Assembly: GCF_001050135.1 (NCBI RefSeq)
Contig: NZ_CP012040.1
Location: forward strand, 5,535,001-5,599,000
Reading direction: 5' to 3'
DNA length: 64,000 bases
Origin: Cyclobacterium amurskyense
GTDB lineage: Bacteria > Bacteroidota > Bacteroidia > Cytophagales > Cyclobacteriaceae
Of this stretch, positions 26,434 through 34,520 are shown in pieces (within the stretch, counting starts at the first letter, position 1; the number at the start of each line of letters is the position of its first letter). The position numbers and the translations under genes were made by a program. The notes beneath the pieces are model-generated. The model searched no databases and was not told the origin of the DNA. It was given only the letters and a program-made list of their open reading frames with translations.

Positions 26434-27849
26434 TTAATGGTCGAACATTTGTTCATAGTGTGGAATAGTGGCCAAAATCCCCCCACTTTTCTCATAAAAA
26501 GCTTTACCTGTAGGATACACCCCATTCTTGGTTTTTACCCACTCTTCATTGGCCATTGGGTGATAACTTACCATTTTATCCCAATTTTTGTAATATTGAT
26601 GACCATTGGTTTCTTGTAATCCAAGTGGCATATCAGGAAACGAATGCAATCTTGCTGCCACATTTTTATTCCAATCTACTAAAATTGGATTTACTGTTAA
26701 GTCAGCACAGAAACATGGAACATTTTTCTCATAGGCTACCTGTGCAATTTTCATTGTCATGCTCATCGTCTTGGCAATGGCTTTAAGAGCAATTGCTGAA
26801 TAGCCCTGTTCTATTCTTTCCAAAGCATCTTCTACTGTATGCGCACTTTCATCTGCAGCTATTCGCACACCTAAATCGCCGACAAAAACTTTGTTATTCT
26901 CACCAAAAGGCTCTTCAATAACAGCTATTTGATCAAAAGCACCTATTTTTTTGGCATGATCTAGAAAACGCTCTAAGGTCTCCTTTTTCTCATATCTCTC
27001 ATTAACATCAAAATAATAAGGAATTTTACCATTTTTGGTATAAGGTGTTTCTCTATGCCCCAAAGTTTTATGCACCTCAGTAAGGAATTCGATGTCTTTG
27101 TCAAGCATTTCTTTTTGAGTCCCTGCCGCACCTGTTTTCAACTTCATAATAAAGTGTCCCATATCCGCAGCAGCTTTTATGTCTTTTATTGAAGCACCAA
27201 CACTAAAGGAAGGAATACTTGCTACTTTATCATGTTTTTTCGAAAGTCCAGGTCTATAGGCCTCAGGGATCATCTCGTCAAAATTTTTCATTCCATTCTC
27301 TTCCCCATACAATAACCAAATGGCATTGTCTACAGGCACAAGGGAATTAAGCGCAAAAGTAGTCTTCAAATCCGGGTTACCGGTGATTTTAACTCCGTAA
27401 GCATACACTTCAGGTAAGACATCATCCAATAGACTAACTGGATCTGTGAAGCTATTGCCTTTAATTATTTGCAAAGCCCTTTCAGTCATGGCATACATTA
27501 AAGCATTGCCTCCTGTTGTAGAATGACTTTGAAAAACAGCTTTGTCTGACCATAAAGTACCTTGCGTACCTATTCCTATTTTATGTCTACCACTTTCCGA
27601 CTGCATCAATGCAACAGCCTGCCATGCCTGAGTAATCGCACTTCCCTTAAAGCGATAAGGGAATAAGGGTTCTCTTTCAAAATTGGAATCAGTATGGGTG
27701 ATTTTAATTTTCTTCATTGCTTTATTTGTTTTTCTTGAATTACCAAAACTTAAGGAAGGGGTAATTCCCAATCCACCAGCAGCCAAGGCTACACCTGATC
27801 GGTTTAAAAACTCTCTTCTGCTATATCCGTTATCTTCGTTCTTTTTCAT
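26434..27849 (-). CDS. Enolase-superfamily (MR/MLE) enzyme with Tat signal
   Basis: A 471-residue protein with a clear twin-arginine signal, SRREFLNRSG (10-19), followed by a hydrophobic stretch, so it is exported folded. The barrel shows the muconate-lactonizing/dipeptide-epimerase pattern: Lys236-x-Lys238 in IMKLKTG, metal ligands Asp281 (YYFDVNE), Glu312/Glu313 (VIEEPF) and Asp333 (IAADES), and Lys356/Lys360 in ALKAIAKT. Typical family length is about 360-400; the excess is the signal and an N-terminal extension. An exported enolase-superfamily enzyme next to sulfatases and a dehydrogenase suggests epimerisation or dehydration of a sugar acid, but this is inference. It is last in the operon, 9 bases after the cytochrome gene. 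Confidence 0.82.
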   Translation of the reverse strand: MKKNEDNGYSRREFLNRSGVALAAGGLGITPSLSFGNSRKTNKAMKKIKITHTDSNFEREPLFPYRFKGSAITQAWQAVALMQSESGRHKIGIGTQGTLWSDKAVFQSHSTTGGNALMYAMTERALQIIKGNSFTDPVSLLDDVLPEVYAYGVKITGNPDLKTTFALNSLVPVDNAIWLLYGEENGMKNFDEMIPEAYRPGLSKKHDKVASIPSFSVGASIKDIKAAADMGHFIMKLKTGAAGTQKEMLDKDIEFLTEVHKTLGHRETPYTKNGKIPYYFDVNERYEKKETLERFLDHAKKIGAFDQIAVIEEPFGENNKVFVGDLGVRIAADESAHTVEDALERIEQGYSAIALKAIAKTMSMTMKIAQVAYEKNVPCFCADLTVNPILVDWNKNVAARLHSFPDMPLGLQETNGHQYYKNWDKMVSYHPMANEEWVKTKNGVYPTGKAFYEKSGGILATIPHYEQMFDH

Positions 27850-27858
27850 GGTTGACAG

Positions 27859-30240
27859 TTAATTGGGGATTTTATTTAAGGTGTACCAGGCCTCAGAAGA
27901 CCACAATGAATTCCCTGTTTCACTTTTAAGGTCTTCAGGTAAATTAAAATATACAACATGATTTTCCTTTAATCCGGAAATTTTAAGATCTATTCTCATG
28001 CCATCATTAGACAATACAATATCGTCTGGTTTTAATCTTTGTAAATCCAATTTTGGACCGCCATAGGCAGCAGTGGCTTTGTAATAATATTGCTCGATGA
28101 CAAGCTTCTCTAATATAGAATTCAAGCCTTCCTCCTTTACTGGTTCCGTAAAAGCTATCTCAAACCCATCTGGTTTGGCCTTGATGGTTAACATTTCAAA
28201 GGTAGATTTTCCATTGTATTTGATTTTTTCCAAACCAAACTGCCTTTCTTTCCAGCTCCAACCACCTACCATTCCGACTTCTCCGACATACAAGGCCCCA
28301 TCAGGACCCCAAACTAGCCTATTGACGCCAGCTGTAAAACCTTGAGAAAACCTAAACACCACGCCTTGATACTGTCCCTTGATTTTCTCCAAAAAGTCAC
28401 GCTTGATACCTCCATTACTTACATCTCCATGCAACATCTGTCCTTTGTAAGGACCGTCTTTCATAAGTATAGGTTCACCTGGAGAGTTTCCAATTTCATT
28501 GTCAGGTAACCAAATAGCCGGTGGACTAGCCTTTGGTGGATTTAGTTCCTGTTCTGCGGACAATCCCCAAGCCATTCCGTTATAATTGTCTTTCTGTACA
28601 TGAATCAATTTGTTGGCTGGTAGCCACTGTCCTTGGTTGTCTGTCAGGAACAATTGATCATCTACTCCTATCCCTATCCCATTTGGCGTTCTCAGCCCAT
28701 AATCCAGCCTTTCAATACTTCCATCTTTACTGATTTTAAGCGTTCTCCCACGATCAGGCAATTGCCTTTCTGTGGACAACAAACGCATGGCCATGGACAA
28801 AGTGATATAAAAATGATCTTCCTTGTATACCAATCCAAATGCAAACTCATGAAAATCATCTGATGCTCCCCAACCATCACATACCACCTTGTATTCATCC
28901 ATAATCCCATCTCCATCATGGTCAATCAATTGGGTAAGTTCATGCTTTTGAAGTACATAGACATCCCCATCTACAACTTCCATTCCTAGGGGTTCAGCCA
29001 AACCTGAGGCAATGCGCTGAATTTTTACTTTTTTGGGGTCATCCCCTGTTACCCCTTCTAGAGCGTAAATTCCACCTATGGAATCCCAGGTACTGACCAA
29101 TAGTCTTCCATCAGGTAAAAAAGCCAAAGCTCCCACCCTGGGTTGAAATTTTTCATTGTGTAAAACAGTCAGGTCATAACTAGGGTGAACCCCTTCCAAA
29201 GCTGCGCCAAAACCAGGTTTTGTTGGTGGTTTTTCTTCTGCTTTTTTAGGATTTACTTTCTTGGCTTTTGCAAGTTGACTTTTTGTATTGTCATCAGCGT
29301 CCTTAGGTCTGAAAGTAAACACATAATCCAATATGGTTTTAATCTCACTCTCTTTCAAATCAGGATGTGGATTCATTGGGGTGTCTCCCCAAACTCCCGC
29401 TCCTCCACTAATTATTTTCTTTGTTAATAAAGCTATATTGGCTGGCGTTTTTAGGTATTTTGTTGCAATTTGCTTGAAAGAAGGACCTACCATGGCATTC
29501 TTTTCTTCATGACAGGTATAGCAATCGCTATTTTCCATCCATAAAATCCCCAAATGATCATAGCCTTCACTGATTGCAGGTTTCTCTTGCTTTGGAACAG
29601 GCTCAAAATAATCAGCAACAGTACTGTTATCTTCAATCACAATAGCTGCTGTCTTATCAGCAGCTTGCTGTAAACTCACTGACAAATCTGCTGATGGCTT
29701 ATTAATTTTAAAGTTTCTCTCAAAGCCTATCTCACCCTTCACATTAAGTGTAAACTCAGGATTCTCCTTAATGTTAATGCTTTCCCCATCCGGTAATAGC
29801 AGTTTAAAATTCAAGGTAATGTGATTATCTAAAATCAAATACCCCTCATACTTCAACTCAACTTGTAAGGGAGTTCCATTACGACTTACCGCCCATTGAT
29901 TGTATAATTTCCCTTCTTCATAATAAGGTGCTCCCCAAGTAGTAGGCTGTATGTTTTTCTTATTGGTAAACACAGTACCTTCTTTGGTCACCCCTCCATT
30001 CCAAACCTTGTACAAGGTCCCACTGGCCAAATCATAGGCTGCGAAATTAACCGTATCAAAAGCCAGTGTTAGCATTCTTGGCTTCTTATCCAACACAGAA
30101 CGAAATGCCCAAGGATCCATTGATCTGTTTGCTGGCTCAGTTTTTGGCTCTTGGCAAGCATTAAAAATCCAAACCTGAGCAATTAGTACCAAAGGAAGAA
30201 AACCCTTTTTTAAGCTAGTTTTGTATGTTCTAAAGTTCAT
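27859..30240 (-). CDS. Lipoprotein with cytochrome c and beta-propeller sugar-dehydrogenase-like domains
   Basis: A 793-residue predicted lipoprotein (lipobox IFNAC, Cys29). After a beta-rich N-terminal part, a class I cytochrome c domain lies at about 225-310: haem motif CYTCH (about 237-241) and a candidate axial Met in DTPMNPHP. Residues about 360-700 form a PQQ/sorbosone-dehydrogenase-like propeller (VGALAFLPDGRLLVSTWD, GLAEPLGMEVVDGDVYVLQ, LIDHDGDGIMDEY, NRLVWGPDGALYVGEVG). Similar proteins are common in Planctomycetota and marine Bacteroidota, with unproven substrates. It likely oxidises a sugar outside the inner membrane and passes electrons through the haem. It sits between a sulfatase and the enolase-superfamily gene with gaps of 13 and 9 bases. 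Confidence 0.82.
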   Translation of the reverse strand: MNFRTYKTSLKKGFLPLVLIAQVWIFNACQEPKTEPANRSMDPWAFRSVLDKKPRMLTLAFDTVNFAAYDLASGTLYKVWNGGVTKEGTVFTNKKNIQPTTWGAPYYEEGKLYNQWAVSRNGTPLQVELKYEGYLILDNHITLNFKLLLPDGESINIKENPEFTLNVKGEIGFERNFKINKPSADLSVSLQQAADKTAAIVIEDNSTVADYFEPVPKQEKPAISEGYDHLGILWMENSDCYTCHEEKNAMVGPSFKQIATKYLKTPANIALLTKKIISGGAGVWGDTPMNPHPDLKESEIKTILDYVFTFRPKDADDNTKSQLAKAKKVNPKKAEEKPPTKPGFGAALEGVHPSYDLTVLHNEKFQPRVGALAFLPDGRLLVSTWDSIGGIYALEGVTGDDPKKVKIQRIASGLAEPLGMEVVDGDVYVLQKHELTQLIDHDGDGIMDEYKVVCDGWGASDDFHEFAFGLVYKEDHFYITLSMAMRLLSTERQLPDRGRTLKISKDGSIERLDYGLRTPNGIGIGVDDQLFLTDNQGQWLPANKLIHVQKDNYNGMAWGLSAEQELNPPKASPPAIWLPDNEIGNSPGEPILMKDGPYKGQMLHGDVSNGGIKRDFLEKIKGQYQGVVFRFSQGFTAGVNRLVWGPDGALYVGEVGMVGGWSWKERQFGLEKIKYNGKSTFEMLTIKAKPDGFEIAFTEPVKEEGLNSILEKLVIEQYYYKATAAYGGPKLDLQRLKPDDIVLSNDGMRIDLKISGLKENHVVYFNLPEDLKSETGNSLWSSEAWYTLNKIPN

Positions 30241-30253
30241 TGTTTTCTTTTAA

Positions 30254-31702
30254 CTAAAAGGGACCTTTTTCTGTAGTTTCAAGCGCTTTTTCACCACCTG
30301 GCATCTCTCCTCTAAGCCTTTGTATATCAAGTGACTTTCCATTTTCTTTATTGTACCAATCCTGGGTCAAATTTTCAGGAACAGAATCCTCTGTTTCTTT
30401 CGACCACCTTTCTAAAACTTTTCGTAACTGAAGCATTTCACTATTATTCCCAACCATGGTTGCTTTGTTTAACAACTGGTATTCATCATCTGCTACTATA
30501 TAAAACTCTTCAAATGGCCTTGGAGAAATAAAAACATCTGCCTGGGCAGGATTAAGTTTACCTTGGTCCCTGAGGTTTCTGAGGTCTGCATAAGAATCAC
30601 TGGAATTGGAATCCGCAGGTCCTGGGTTAGCATATTGAGAACGGTTATTTTTTATGTATAAAAAATCCTTAGTCCTAACCATTCGCTCATGGGCTTCATG
30701 ATCGTGCCAATTGTGCTCTGCAAAAACGTAATTTCTAAAGGGTAATTCAGGTTGCTTTAAAACAGATAAAAAACTCCTTCCCTGAAAATTATCTGGGGCT
30801 GTTATTCCTGCAAGCTGTAAGAATGTTGGCGCTAGGTCGATACTACTTACCATGGCCTCAGCTACCACTCCCGCTGGTATTGATTTTGGCCATTTTACCA
30901 ACAAAGGTGATTTGATTCCAGAATCTATAAGTCGGGTTTTACTTCTGGGAAAAGGCCTACCATTGTCAGATAAAATAAAGATAATCGTATTCTCCAATTG
31001 GCCCTGCTTTTCCAACTCTTCCTCCACTTTACCAATAAAATAATCAAACCTGCTTATCTCATCATAGTAATTGGCCAGGTCTTTTCGAGTAGCGCTGCCA
31101 TTAGCCAGGTAAGGAGGTACCACAACTTTATCTGGGTCATGCGCACCAGTGAAATCATTTTCTGCCCAAGGTCGATGTGCATCCAAAGCTGCCAACCAAA
31201 GGAAAAAAGGTTTATCTCTAGGTCTTTCTTTTAATAGAGGCACCCAATAATCTTCTCCACCATGACCAATTTGAGGTTTCTTGTCATAAATCAGATCAAA
31301 TCCTTTTCTAGGAACAGGTCCCATATGCCATTTGCCTGACTGCGCTGTAAAGTATCCAGCCTCCTTTAATAATTCAGGGAAAGTGAGAATATTTTCAGGC
31401 ATGGCAGTATGCAACTCAGCGGCTCCTGTATTGTGGGGATACCTGCCTGAAATGATGCTACTTCTGCTTGGACTACATGAACTTGTTGTCAAATAGAAAT
31501 TTGTAAAGCGTATTCCTTCCAAAGCAATTCGGTCTGTAACCGGTGTGGAAGCAATCTCATTTCCATAACTCCCCAAATCTTCATAGCCGATATCATCCGC
31601 AATGATCATAATTATATTCGGTCGGTTATCCTGAGCCCAAATGAAGGTATTGGAAACAAAGAATGCCAACACCAAAAACAAAAAGCTACCTGCCTTTATC
31701 AT
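30254..31702 (-). CDS. S1 sulfatase, heparan-N-sulfatase-like
   Basis: A 482-residue exported sulfatase; the signal peptide ends near IWAQ (about 23). The formylglycine motif is CSPSR with Cys76, and the metal site opens with IADDIG (Asp36, Asp37). A second metal pair is in IFILSDNGRPFP. The form of the latter motif, with SDNGRPFPRSK, resembles the sulfatase branch near heparan N-sulfatase; the real substrate is not determined. Its start codon overlaps the stop of the upstream sulfatase by four bases (ATGA), implying translational coupling. Length is normal. Confidence 0.92.
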   Translation of the reverse strand: MIKAGSFLFLVLAFFVSNTFIWAQDNRPNIIMIIADDIGYEDLGSYGNEIASTPVTDRIALEGIRFTNFYLTTSSCSPSRSSIISGRYPHNTGAAELHTAMPENILTFPELLKEAGYFTAQSGKWHMGPVPRKGFDLIYDKKPQIGHGGEDYWVPLLKERPRDKPFFLWLAALDAHRPWAENDFTGAHDPDKVVVPPYLANGSATRKDLANYYDEISRFDYFIGKVEEELEKQGQLENTIIFILSDNGRPFPRSKTRLIDSGIKSPLLVKWPKSIPAGVVAEAMVSSIDLAPTFLQLAGITAPDNFQGRSFLSVLKQPELPFRNYVFAEHNWHDHEAHERMVRTKDFLYIKNNRSQYANPGPADSNSSDSYADLRNLRDQGKLNPAQADVFISPRPFEEFYIVADDEYQLLNKATMVGNNSEMLQLRKVLERWSKETEDSVPENLTQDWYNKENGKSLDIQRLRGEMPGGEKALETTEKGPF

Positions 31703-33276
31703 TTATCTTTAAAATCAGTTTCAAAATCACTTTCGTTGACCCAGCCAGTCTTAAAAGATTCTCCCTTCATGTATCTATTGTAAAAGTCACGTTGACTTTC
31801 CTGAGCGTACTCATAATTGTCAAAAATCTCCCCATTTTCAAACATTCTAGGGTCTTCCTGAGCCTTCAATTGTTTGAATAATTCTTCTTTTAGGGAATTT
31901 TTTATGTTTTGATATTCGGGATGTAATGCAAGATTATTCAAGCCATAAGGGTCTTTTTTTCTATCGTAAAGCTCCTCTGCAGGTCTTTTCCCGAAAGCCA
32001 GGTTCCAATATTTCATTTCACCTGATACCCTTCTTTGATTTAAGATCACCGTTTTGGTAGGGCTACCATCAGTATTGAGGTAGCCAGTTTCTGGATTGCC
32101 CCCAGGCCACCTACCGGTTTCAAAATTATGAATATAAGTGTATTCCTCATTTACAATCCCTCGAATAGGATAGCCTTGGTCATCGGGTCTTCCGATATCA
32201 TGCCTTTCTTTACCAATCAGAACCGCATTTCTGGAAGGATCTGTTTTACCTTCTTCTTCGGTGTTAAAAATTGGAATAAGGCTTTTTCCTGCAAAAGTAG
32301 CCATTCCTGAACTATCAAAATCCACCTTCCCTACCTCAAGAAAAGTAGGAGAAAAGTCCACAAAACTCACAAAATCGTCAATTACTCTACCTGGATTCTT
32401 AATTCCATCTCCCCACCTTATTGCCAAAGGCAAGTGATTTGAATATTCATACCCCTGACCTTTAACTCTTGGAAAAGGCATGCCATTGTCTGAAGTAACT
32501 ACAATCAATGTGTTTTCCAACAGGCCTCGCTTTTCGAGTGTGGCCAACATCTTTACCAAATGTTGGTCAAAGTATTCCGTTTCGTAAGCATAATCCAATA
32601 AATCGTTTCTCACGGAATCATTGTCCGGCCAAAAAGGAGGCACCTTGTCAATCATGTCTGTGGTTTTACCTCCTAATTCTGCTCCAGATCCGTAAGTATA
32701 AGCTCGATGAGGTTCAAAGGATCCATACCAAAAATAGAAAGGTTCCTTTTCTGGTTTTTCGTCCAAAAACACTTCAAAGTTCGCTGCATAATCAATGGGG
32801 CTAATAAATGGAGTCGGGGCTTCCATTTTCAAATCACTGAAACGCTTTCCAGTAAGTTCTCTTTCCCCAGCATTCCCTGGGGCCCATCCTTTTCCTGTAA
32901 ATCCCGTGAAATACCCATTTTTACCCAATACCTCCACATGGGACAAGAATTTCTCAGGAAAAAAAGGTATGTGATTGGCAGCCTCTTCTAGCTGCCAAGA
33001 ATTTCTCCCTGTGATGATAATTGACCTGGAAGGAGAACATTTGGCATTGGGGGTATAGGCCCTGGTAAACAAAAGACCTTCCTTGGCTACCCGATCAAAT
33101 CCAGGCGTCTTAATCCAATCAGTGCCATAAGCACCTGTATGTGGATAGGACAAATCGTCTGCAATCACAAATAAAATATTAGGAACTTTTGACTCCTCTT
33201 CCTTTTGTTGACAAGCTATTAGCCAAACAAAAAGGCCCACGAACAATCCTCCCCAAACACTGTTTTTTGCAGACAT
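31699..33276 (-). CDS. S1 sulfatase lipoprotein, heparan-N-sulfatase-like
   Basis: A 525-residue predicted lipoprotein (lipobox LIAC, Cys22). The formylglycine motif is CSPSR with Cys80; the metal site includes VIADDLSYP (Asp40, Asp41) and VVTSDNGMPFP. The text ITGRNSWQLEEAANH after the active site is of the same branch as the downstream neighbour, so the two may remove related sulfate groups. It ends within the start codon of that neighbour and starts 10 bases after the formylglycine-generating enzyme gene, which makes co-production with its own activating enzyme likely. Confidence 0.92.
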   Translation of the reverse strand: MSAKNSVWGGLFVGLFVWLIACQQKEEESKVPNILFVIADDLSYPHTGAYGTDWIKTPGFDRVAKEGLLFTRAYTPNAKCSPSRSIIITGRNSWQLEEAANHIPFFPEKFLSHVEVLGKNGYFTGFTGKGWAPGNAGERELTGKRFSDLKMEAPTPFISPIDYAANFEVFLDEKPEKEPFYFWYGSFEPHRAYTYGSGAELGGKTTDMIDKVPPFWPDNDSVRNDLLDYAYETEYFDQHLVKMLATLEKRGLLENTLIVVTSDNGMPFPRVKGQGYEYSNHLPLAIRWGDGIKNPGRVIDDFVSFVDFSPTFLEVGKVDFDSSGMATFAGKSLIPIFNTEEEGKTDPSRNAVLIGKERHDIGRPDDQGYPIRGIVNEEYTYIHNFETGRWPGGNPETGYLNTDGSPTKTVILNQRRVSGEMKYWNLAFGKRPAEELYDRKKDPYGLNNLALHPEYQNIKNSLKEELFKQLKAQEDPRMFENGEIFDNYEYAQESQRDFYNRYMKGESFKTGWVNESDFETDFKDK

Positions 33277-33286
33277 AAAATTTTAA

Positions 33287-34411
33287 TTAATTAGAAGAAA
33301 CACAACGAAACCCAGTATGTTCCAGGCCGGTATCAGCCGAGGATTTCATTTTACCGCTTACTCTATACCCTTCGCAGTAGGACACATTGCATAAGAATGA
33401 CCCTCCTTTCACTACCTTTTTTGGTACTGTTGGTTCTTGTGGGTCGTAGCTGTCTTTTGGTCCTTGTGGGTTTACGGATACTTCCTCCGTAATCTTACTA
33501 TAATAATCTTCCCGGTACCAGTCATTGGTCCACTCCCATACATTTCCTGCCATATCGTACAGGCCATATGGATTTGCAGGGAAGGATTTTGTTGGCGCCA
33601 ATCCTTTATATCCATCAACGCCTTTATCCGTCACTGGAAAATCACCTTGCCAGATATTCGCCATAAAACCACTTTTTTCTACAGGATCATCTCCCCATGG
33701 AAAAGATTTATCTTCAAGTCCACCTCTTGCGGCATATTCCCATTCCGCTTCTGTAGGAAGTCTTTTCCCAGCCCACTTTGCATAGGCTTTCGCATCATCC
33801 CAAGCAATGTGTACTACGGGATAGTTTTCTTTACCTTCTATGCTACTCCCCGGGCCTTGTGGCATTTTCCAACTTGCACCTGGCGTCCACTCCCACCACT
33901 GGGCAGCATTATTAAGTGATATTGGCTGGTTGGGTGAATGAAAGGTTAGTGAGGCAGCTACTAATACATCATCCGGTGGTCTAGGTGTACCAGGAGGCAA
34001 TTGTTTCTTAATTTCTTCCCAATCTGGTTTTTTCTCAGCTATGGTAACGTATCCTGTGGCTTCTACAAAGGCTGCAAACTGAGCGTTAGTTACTTCGGTT
34101 TCATCCATCCAAAATCCATCCACTCTGGTCCTATGTGCAGGTAACTCATCTTTTCTCCCCCGATCATCGGTCGAGCCCATAGTAAATTCACCACCTTCAA
34201 TCCAAATCATTCCTTCATGGGATATAGGTGCGTCTCGTTCTTCGATGACAGCTGTGGAAGCATTGCCAGAAGGGTTAAACCTATCTGGAATATCACCATG
34301 GCAAGATTCTATTTCTGCTAATTCTACTTCTTCTTTTTTATTTGAAGAACAAGCATATAGCGTAAATGCAAAAAAGCCAATAAGAGATAAATATTTTAAT
34401 CGATTGATCAT
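33287..34411 (-). CDS. Formylglycine-generating enzyme (sulfatase-modifying factor) as a lipoprotein
   Basis: A 374-residue protein of the FGE-sulfatase family, which converts the active-site cysteine of sulfatases to formylglycine with O2 and copper. The domain covers about 65-374 (MIWIEGGEFTMGS, MDETEVTNAQFAAFV, RLPTEAEWEYAARGG, MAGNVWEWTNDWY). The two copper-binding cysteines are in place, Cys341 and Cys346 in FLCNVSYCEGYR, with the same spacing as human SUMF1 (336 and 341), which many paralogues of the fold lack. The N-terminus is a lipobox, TLYAC (Cys21), so it is placed outside the cytoplasm. Sulfatase genes lie on both sides. Confidence 0.9.
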   Translation of the reverse strand: MINRLKYLSLIGFFAFTLYACSSNKKEEVELAEIESCHGDIPDRFNPSGNASTAVIEERDAPISHEGMIWIEGGEFTMGSTDDRGRKDELPAHRTRVDGFWMDETEVTNAQFAAFVEATGYVTIAEKKPDWEEIKKQLPPGTPRPPDDVLVAASLTFHSPNQPISLNNAAQWWEWTPGASWKMPQGPGSSIEGKENYPVVHIAWDDAKAYAKWAGKRLPTEAEWEYAARGGLEDKSFPWGDDPVEKSGFMANIWQGDFPVTDKGVDGYKGLAPTKSFPANPYGLYDMAGNVWEWTNDWYREDYYSKITEEVSVNPQGPKDSYDPQEPTVPKKVVKGGSFLCNVSYCEGYRVSGKMKSSADTGLEHTGFRCVSSN

Positions 34412-34520
34412 TTTTCGGTAATTAAATTAAATCAACTTACAATTTAAATAAGTTAGGTGCAAACACCTATAGTTCTACATAATTTTTGATAAACGCACGA
34501 TTTATCATTTTAGAGAAACC

